A DNA stretch of 11,338 bases from Amoebophrya sp. AT5.2. Taxonomy: Eukaryota; Sar; Dinophyceae; Syndiniales; Amoebophryaceae. The notes under the pieces were generated by a model that was not told the DNA's origin, did no database searches, and saw only the letters and a program-made list of their open reading frames with translations. The DNA lies in assembly GCA_005223375.1 (NCBI GenBank), contig RXOD01006082.1:1-11338 (forward strand). The letters run 5' to 3'. A program made the position numbers and the translations under genes. The stretch's first letter is position 1. Each line of letters starts with the position of its first letter. Positions 7,929 through 11,338 of the stretch are shown here, in pieces.

Positions 7929-7972
7929 GAGGCCGCCTTCTGCCGTTCAAAGGCATGGCGGAGGTCGAACGC
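7929..7972 (-). pseudogene. displaced copy of the start of the giant gene
   Basis: These 44 bases match 7497-7540 at 42 positions. On the minus strand they read AFDLRHAFERQKAASA, identical to residues 6-21 of the giant protein, then diverge into the palindrome and stop at a TGA. The copy keeps the same orientation and lies about 430 bp upstream of the original. It lacks the original ATG ATG and looks like a non-functional fragment, although it lies where a 5' UTR could run. Confidence 0.75.
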
Positions 7973-8416
7973 GGGGGGTCGCTGAACGAGACTACTACTT
8001 ACTACTTCCACTATACATACTCCATCATGAAGATCAAAGTTTGCAAGCTCCTATAGTATACAGGAGCACTGTCTGGCTGGTACTCGAATTGCTTAAGCAT
8101 TTGCATTTTACCACTAATTGATGTTATTCCGCGGCGTACTCATAATCATAATCGGCTGATCGCTGGATAGAACTAGAAGCAAGTAGTAGAGAGCCAATTC
8201 CCATACATTCCGACGCACACACACCACGGGAACTACTAGCTACCGTACAACTGATGAAACTGATGAAGTAGAAATTAGCACCGAAGATGATCAAACTCTT
8301 AAAGCAATATTAAACAAAGCTGCATACTTTATTAATTTTGTTTTACGAGTAGATTGCCATTGCTTGGCGCAGTTCTGGCGCGCAGAGCCTTGACGCATAA
8401 ACACCTAGATTCAGAA

Positions 8417-9855
8417 TCAGATGATGACCATGACGGCACCCTCACCACCGCCGCCCCCGCCCCCGCCTCCCTCCGCGAGCCCGAGCGCCGCGCCGACGCC
8501 ACCCAACACCACCACCGCGAGCACCACCCCGATTACGATTCCAGTGCTGCTCGAAGCCGTTTCGGTCTCCGTAGCAGGGGCGTCCGCGGTGCTTTCATCG
8601 TCACCACCTGCAGCCGCGCCCGTGCTTTCCTCCCCGCCCGTGCTAGTGCTTGAGCTAGCATCCGCCTCCTGCCCCTCCTCATCCGCGGTCCAAACGCACC
8701 TGTTGTCGCATTGGCCCCCCGTTCCACGACACAAGAGCATTTCCCCGTCTTCCCGGGTGGTTTTCAACTCCGCGACCGTGCACGGACGGCGCCCCATCGC
8801 TGCGCATGCATCCGCAATGTCTTTCCACTCCATGTTGTTGTTCTTTTCTAAGCAACTGTTGGGTGGGGTGGAGCAGTCGACCTCCTCGCCTGCGCCGTTC
8901 GTGTACCAAGATCCCCCGCCTTCTCTCCAAGATCCCCCGCCGGCCGTTACGCTAAGTTCTGTCCCGCAGCAGCGGACGCCGAGCTTTTCGGTTTTGTCGT
9001 TCAGCTTCGCCTCTCCGTTAGCGCCGCAGACTCGCTCGTCAGGCATTAAAAAAGGATCATCAATGCCACCGGGGACCCCCCGGATCGCGTACGCCTGCGA
9101 GGGCGTGCGGCTTGCTTTTTTTTCCACCTTCGTCTTCCCCCGCTGCTCTTCGCGGCGAATCCTGCTTGTTCTTATTTCGCTCGCTGAACTTGAGGACGTG
9201 GACGCGGCCGCCTTTTCTCGCGTTCTCCTGTCGTGAAGCTGAAGACTGCGGCCGCTTGTTTTCTCAATCTTTGAGTTTGCCGCGGCTGGTGAACTTGTAG
9301 TATTTCAGAAATTCTATTTGTTGCCACCTGCTGAATCTCGGACGAGGGAGCTCGTGCAGTGCTGGTTGTAGCTGTCGCTGTGATCCGCCCTCTATTAGCT
9401 GTCGCCTTCCTTATCCTTGCGGCAGGCGCCTTATTGTTATTCGCGGATGCAGGGCTTGTTTCTCCTGTTTCATCGTCCCGGTCCCCGGCTCTAGTTGAAG
9501 CTGTTTGTGTTATCCGCCTGCTCCCATCTTCCCTCGATCCGGAGTAGTCCGCGTTGCCTTCGTCGCCCCCGCCGCCGGTGCCAGTTCCAGACGCGGAGAA
9601 GGAATCTTCGCCCTCGATGCCAACCTCGATGCCAACCTGGAGAGAAGTGGGGTCGTGGTCCGTCGCCCTGGAGGCGACCCTTCTGGAGGACGTGGAGTAC
9701 GCCGAGACGCCGAAAACAGAAGCCCCTCCCGAAGACCACGCGCAGCTCCTGTCACTCGCGACACCACCACCTCCAACGCCGCCCGATGAGGACGAGCCAG
9801 CGGCCGCGAGAAAAAAGCAGGTAGCGCTGGCGTGACTTCGCTTTCGCATCTTCAT
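8417..9855 (-). CDS. secreted Cys-rich surface protein with C-terminal membrane anchor (possible DUF7495-like), two exons, about 449 aa
   Basis: The proposed exons are 9855-9328 and 9238-8417. The start is the ATG giving MKMRKRSHASATCFFLAAAG, a short basic then hydrophobic stretch that resembles a signal peptide. A long Ser/Thr/Gly-rich stalk follows. Near residues 250-385 lies a Cys-rich domain with VRCCGTEL, then SCLEKNNNMEWKDIADAC, GRRPCTVAEL and LCRGTGGQCDNRCVWTA (ten cysteines in all). The order RCC, a helix ending in AC, G-R-x-CT-x-x-EL and GTG-x-x-C-x-x-x-x-VW resembles a domain I recall from algae and dinoflagellates (probably DUF7495), and the assignment is uncertain. A 20-residue hydrophobic segment (GIVIGVVLAVVVLGGVGAAL) then precedes a poly-Gly tail ending MVII. 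The expected topology is type I with an extracellular domain. Its ligand is unknown. A shortened paralogue lies upstream at 10392-10655. Confidence 0.7.
8920..8955. repeat. 21-bp tandem repeat coding GGGSW twice
   Basis: AAGATCCCCCGCC occurs twice at a spacing of about 21 bp. In the surface protein this encodes GGGSWREGGGSW, just downstream of the first cysteine pair. It is a local in-frame expansion. Confidence 0.8.
9239..9327 (-). other. likely intron of the surface-protein gene, 89 nt
   Basis: On the minus strand it begins CAG|GTGGCA at 9327 and ends GTCTTCAG at 9239. The upstream frame closes at a TAA at 9174-9172, and the domain-bearing frame is open only from 9304 downward, so a join is required. 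The minus strand has no GT at all between about 9361 and 9540, which leaves 9327 as the natural donor. Removing 89 nt restores the frame at phase 0. Other AGs giving the right frame (59 or 65 nt) exist but have poorer acceptor sequences. Confidence 0.6.
9612..9637. repeat. 12-bp tandem repeat coding VGIE twice
   Basis: TCGATGCCAACC is repeated once in tandem and encodes QVGIEVGIEGE in the stalk of the surface protein. It is an in-frame slippage product. Confidence 0.8.
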
Positions 9856-10391
9856 ATGTATCCAATCGAGAAAGCGACTCTCTCTCACACAAAGGCCCTT
9901 CTACCTCGTCGTCCTAGAAAAGCATAGTAACTGCTGCTGGAGCGAGCTATGAACAACCTGCCAGACAAATAAACGCGCCCAGCTGCGTACTACAAAACTG
10001 CCCATTTTTATCATTCCGAAACTTCAGCTTCAGCGTGCCTCATCCGTGTCAGCCGCTGCGATATTCATCAATCTTATGGCGTGTCTAGTATACCTCTCTC
10101 GACGAACGAGAACGACGAAAGCGAACCTCTACTTTACTTCTTGTTCTACTCGCCGCTTCTCGCTTTCCACCTTCAATATGGCACCTTGTCGTCCTTAATT
10201 TAGTTTTCTTCCGATCAGTTTTCGCGCTCAGACGTCGACAATCAATCGAAGAGCACGAGCTGTGTTCCACCACACGCGTTTCCACCTCGAGAACGGGCGG
10301 GAATACGTATCACCGCGATGTGAGTGTGACAACTGATAGATTTAGATTGATTCTTGAAAATCAATGCTGGAGGAAGAAAAAATCACGAAGA
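9856..10391. other. intergenic region, no gene recognised
   Basis: This region lies upstream of the surface-protein gene on the minus strand. It contains CTGCTGGAGCGAGCTATG at 9934-9951, an 18-nt block shared exactly with 10702-10719 upstream of the paralogous fragment. The rest is AT-richer. A short minus-strand open frame at 10085-10285 is Arg/Ser-rich but has no other sign of being real. Confidence 0.5.
9934..9951 (-). promoter_or_regulatory. shared upstream block, copy 1
   Basis: The 18-nt block CTGCTGGAGCGAGCTATG (plus-strand reading) occurs here, about 80-96 nt upstream of the surface-protein ATG, and again at 10702-10719. It is either a remnant of the segmental duplication or a shared promoter or 5' UTR element. 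The two cannot be told apart from one pair. Confidence 0.45.
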
Positions 10392-10655
10392 TCATGAATG
10401 TTGCGAACAAGTACGACAAAAATTAAAATTAATTTTGCTCTTCAACGCAATTTTGTCTGTTCTTGATGCGTCACGTTCTTGAGAGCGTCTCGGCGTTCTC
10501 CACGTCCTCCGAAGGACGACCCTTCCGGAGGACGTGGAGTACGCCGAGACGCTGAGAAATGATGAGGACGAGCCAGATGAAGACGAGGACGAGCCAGCGG
10601 CCGCGAGAAAAAAGCTGCTGCTGGCGCTGGCGCGAATTGTTCGCATCCTATGCAT
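10392..10655 (-). pseudogene. shortened paralogue of the surface-protein 5' end, 87-codon frame
   Basis: From the ATG at 10655 the frame reads MHRMRTIRASASSSFFLAAA, then Ser-rich sequence, SVSAYSTSSGRVV, and a tail that leaves the homology and stops at 10394-10392. SFFLAAAGSSSS and VSAYSTSS match CFFLAAAGSSSS and VSAYSTSS of the neighbouring gene, and DNA identity is strong in blocks (10517-10552 against 9675-9710, and GAGCCAGCGGCCGCGAGAAA near 10590 against 9793). The stalk, Cys-rich domain and membrane anchor are missing. The homology breaks exactly at the fold-back at 10485-10552. It could encode a small secreted peptide, but I favour a gene fragment. The frame is also open further upstream through another ATG (VEMSVFSWSPS). 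Confidence 0.5.
10485..10552. repeat. long fold-back hairpin ending the paralogous fragment
   Basis: Arms 10485-10511 and 10526-10552 are complementary at 26 of 27 positions, and AAGG/CCTT extends the stem inward to a 5-nt loop (10516-10520) with one bulged base. The right arm with its loop side (10517-10552) is the ancestral sequence shared with 9675-9710 at 35 of 36 bases. The left arm is absent from the neighbouring gene, so it is the added inverted copy. Confidence 0.92.
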
Positions 10656-10701
10656 CGTCGAATCCACGCAGAGTCTATGTCTATCTAGGACAGCAAACGC
10701 A

Positions 10702-10719
10702 CTGCTGGAGCGAGCTATG
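10702..10719 (-). promoter_or_regulatory. shared upstream block, copy 2
   Basis: This is an exact 18-nt match to 9934-9951, lying 47-64 nt upstream of the ATG at 10655. It extends the duplicated segment beyond the coding part into the 5' flank. Confidence 0.45.
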
Positions 10720-10885
10720 CCAATGGAGCCTACAATAGAAGGTGACCAGCTGAAAACAGACATCTCAACATCGTCGTCTCGATTAACAAGGCGCTTCTTC
10801 AACTACATCACATCTACACAACACACTTTGAAATTTTTGCGAGGGCGAGCGAAGTCGAAGATTAAATGCGAAATTAAGTAATAGA

Positions 10886-10966
10886 GGGGTAACAAATTTT
10901 CCTTTTTTTTTATTAAGTATATTGGGGTGACTGTCACCTCAATTATAAATCTAAATATGTTACCCC
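10886..10966. repeat. 81-bp nested inverted-repeat element
   Basis: The outer arms GGGGTAACAAAT (10886-10897) and ATATGTTACCCC (10955-10966) pair at 11 of 12 positions. Inside, ATTGGGGTGAC (10921-10931) and GTCACCTCAAT (10933-10943) pair at 10 of 11 around one base. The element is AT-rich, lies 65 nt beyond the stop of the gene at 11031-11338, and shows no clear target-site duplication. It may be a MITE-like remnant or a 3'-end stem structure. Confidence 0.75.
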
Positions 10967-11030
10967 GCACTAAGTTACAGGCGAGCCGGCCTGTATTAGC
11001 ACGCAGTCGCAGCTGCGTTTTAGGTTTACT

Positions 11031-11338
11031 TTATTTTATTGCAGTTTCAGCGACGACCTGTACGTCCTCACTCACACTCTTGTCGAGCGACGGAAGAATC
11101 TCTGCTTGACCAAACTGGAGGACAGGAAAGCGCTGGCACACTCTAGTTGGGTTTGCGAACCGGACCCCGGCTTTATTTGCGCTGCCATTCATTGCCCTAC
11201 CTTTGGCATGACCGCGGCGACCGTCCTCTCTGTTTCGTACCAATCCGGCACGGACACGGACCGTAGACGTACTCCAGTTTGGTTCAATTCTTTGCTCCTC
11301 TACAATGAATCTGAAAAGAAGTTCATCGAGTCCACCCC
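11031..11338 (-). CDS. 3' end of an unidentified minus-strand gene (partial)
   Basis: The frame is open from the right edge to a TAA at 11033-11031, giving about 101 residues that begin LDELLFRFIVEEQRIEPNWS and continue through GVRFANPTRVCQRFPVLQFG to VQVVAETAIK. The composition (hydrophobic, acidic and aromatic residues mixed) is more like an ordered protein than the low-complexity genes nearby. An ATG at 11191 is internal and is not needed as a start. A canonical-looking donor GTGAGT occurs at 11075-11070, so the true end could lie in a later exon and the last residues could be intronic. AATAAA overlaps the stop region on the minus strand. I recognise no family. Confidence 0.5.
   Translation of the reverse strand, partial: GGLDELLFRFIVEEQRIEPNWSTSTVRVRAGLVRNREDGRRGHAKGRAMNGSANKAGVRFANPTRVCQRFPVLQFGQAEILPSLDKSVSEDVQVVAETAIK

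Larger units (their letters stand above)
7559..8416. other. intergenic region upstream of the giant gene
   Basis: This stretch of about 860 bp lies between the giant gene's ATG and the stop of the surface-protein gene. It should hold the promoter and 5' UTR of the former and the 3' flank of the latter. Visible contents are the displaced 44-nt copy of the giant gene's start (7929-7972), the palindrome at 7908-7926 and a small GCTCCT...AGGAGC stem at 8047-8067. The part from about 8100 to 8345 is AT-rich. A plus-strand open frame at 7659-7985 begins at TTG and crosses the duplicated fragment antisense, so I do not call it a gene. Confidence 0.5.
10656..11030. other. intergenic region with nested inverted repeat
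   Basis: This region lies between the paralogous fragment and the stop of the right-edge gene. It holds the shared block at 10702-10719, the nested inverted repeat at 10886-10966 and a small TACAGGC/GCCTGTA stem at 10976-10995. The surroundings of 10850-10960 are strongly AT-rich. No gene was recognised. Confidence 0.5.

Noticed and set aside
7659..7985. Plus-strand open frame of 108 codons
   Set aside because: It starts at TTG, and its 3' part is the antisense of the duplicated giant-gene fragment.
8421..9236. Plus-strand open frame of 271 codons, Pro/Ser-rich
   Set aside because: It is the antisense of the surface-protein gene. Its Pro runs are the complement of the Gly tail codons, and the minus strand carries a coherent Cys-rich domain.
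9662..9678. Short GTCGCC-CTGGA-GGCGAC hairpin in the surface-protein gene
   Set aside because: A 6-bp stem is common by chance in GC-rich sequence. It is noted only because it adjoins the block that became the fold-back in the paralogue.
10886..10966. Bacterial-type transcription terminator
   Set aside because: The T run (about 10898-10913) lies inside the arms rather than after a GC-rich stem, and the window is eukaryotic in character.
1..11338. CRISPR array, tRNA, rRNA or a known defence or mobile-element operon
   Set aside because: There are no regularly spaced direct repeats, no cloverleaf or rRNA-like sequence was noticed, and no transposase, reverse transcriptase or nuclease motif appears in any credible frame.

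Overview
The window looks like nuclear DNA from a microbial eukaryote. The coding stretches are GC-rich and broken by short AT-rich introns with GT-AG borders, the proteins are long, low-complexity and rich in S, A, G, P, R and Q, and there are no bacterial-style ribosome binding sites or operons. Nearly all genes lie head-to-tail on the minus strand, and one gene carries a secreted Cys-rich fold of a type I associate with marine algae and alveolates. A dinoflagellate-like alveolate (for example a syndinian) is my best guess, but this is an inference at low confidence.

Layout from left to right. (1) 1-102 is the 3' end of a plus-strand gene running in from the left. (2) 103-1154 is non-coding DNA between convergent gene ends. 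(3) 1155-3362 is a minus-strand gene rebuilt from three exons (about 669 aa). Its last exon has no start codon and is visible only by splicing. (4) 3363-3628 is a spacer with a perfect 18-nt palindrome. (5) 3629-7558 is a minus-strand gene for a very large disordered protein (1309 aa unspliced, or 1278 aa if an AT-rich in-frame intron at 5307-5399 is removed). (6) 7559-8416 is intergenic and holds a displaced copy of the beginning of gene 5 beside a palindrome. (7) 8417-9855 is a two-exon minus-strand gene for a secreted, Cys-rich, membrane-anchored protein. (8) 10392-10655 is a shortened duplicate of the 5' part of gene 7, ending in a fold-back hairpin. (9) 10886-10966 is a small nested inverted repeat. 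(10) 11031-11338 is the 3' end of a further minus-strand gene leaving the window on the right.

No pathway or multi-gene system could be recognised. Genes 3 and 5 are co-directional neighbours encoding unrecognised disordered proteins, possibly scaffold or cytoskeleton-associated. Genes 7 and 8 are paralogues of a surface-protein type.

The most unusual signal is structural. Long, nearly perfect inverted repeats recur inside exons (2875-2935, 4170-4230, 5571-5595, 6471-6516, 6831-6890) and between genes (3551-3568, 7908-7926, 10485-10552, 10886-10966). In one case (10485-10552) the related unfolded sequence still sits at 9675-9710, which suggests the hairpin arose by an inverted local copy, as in template switching.
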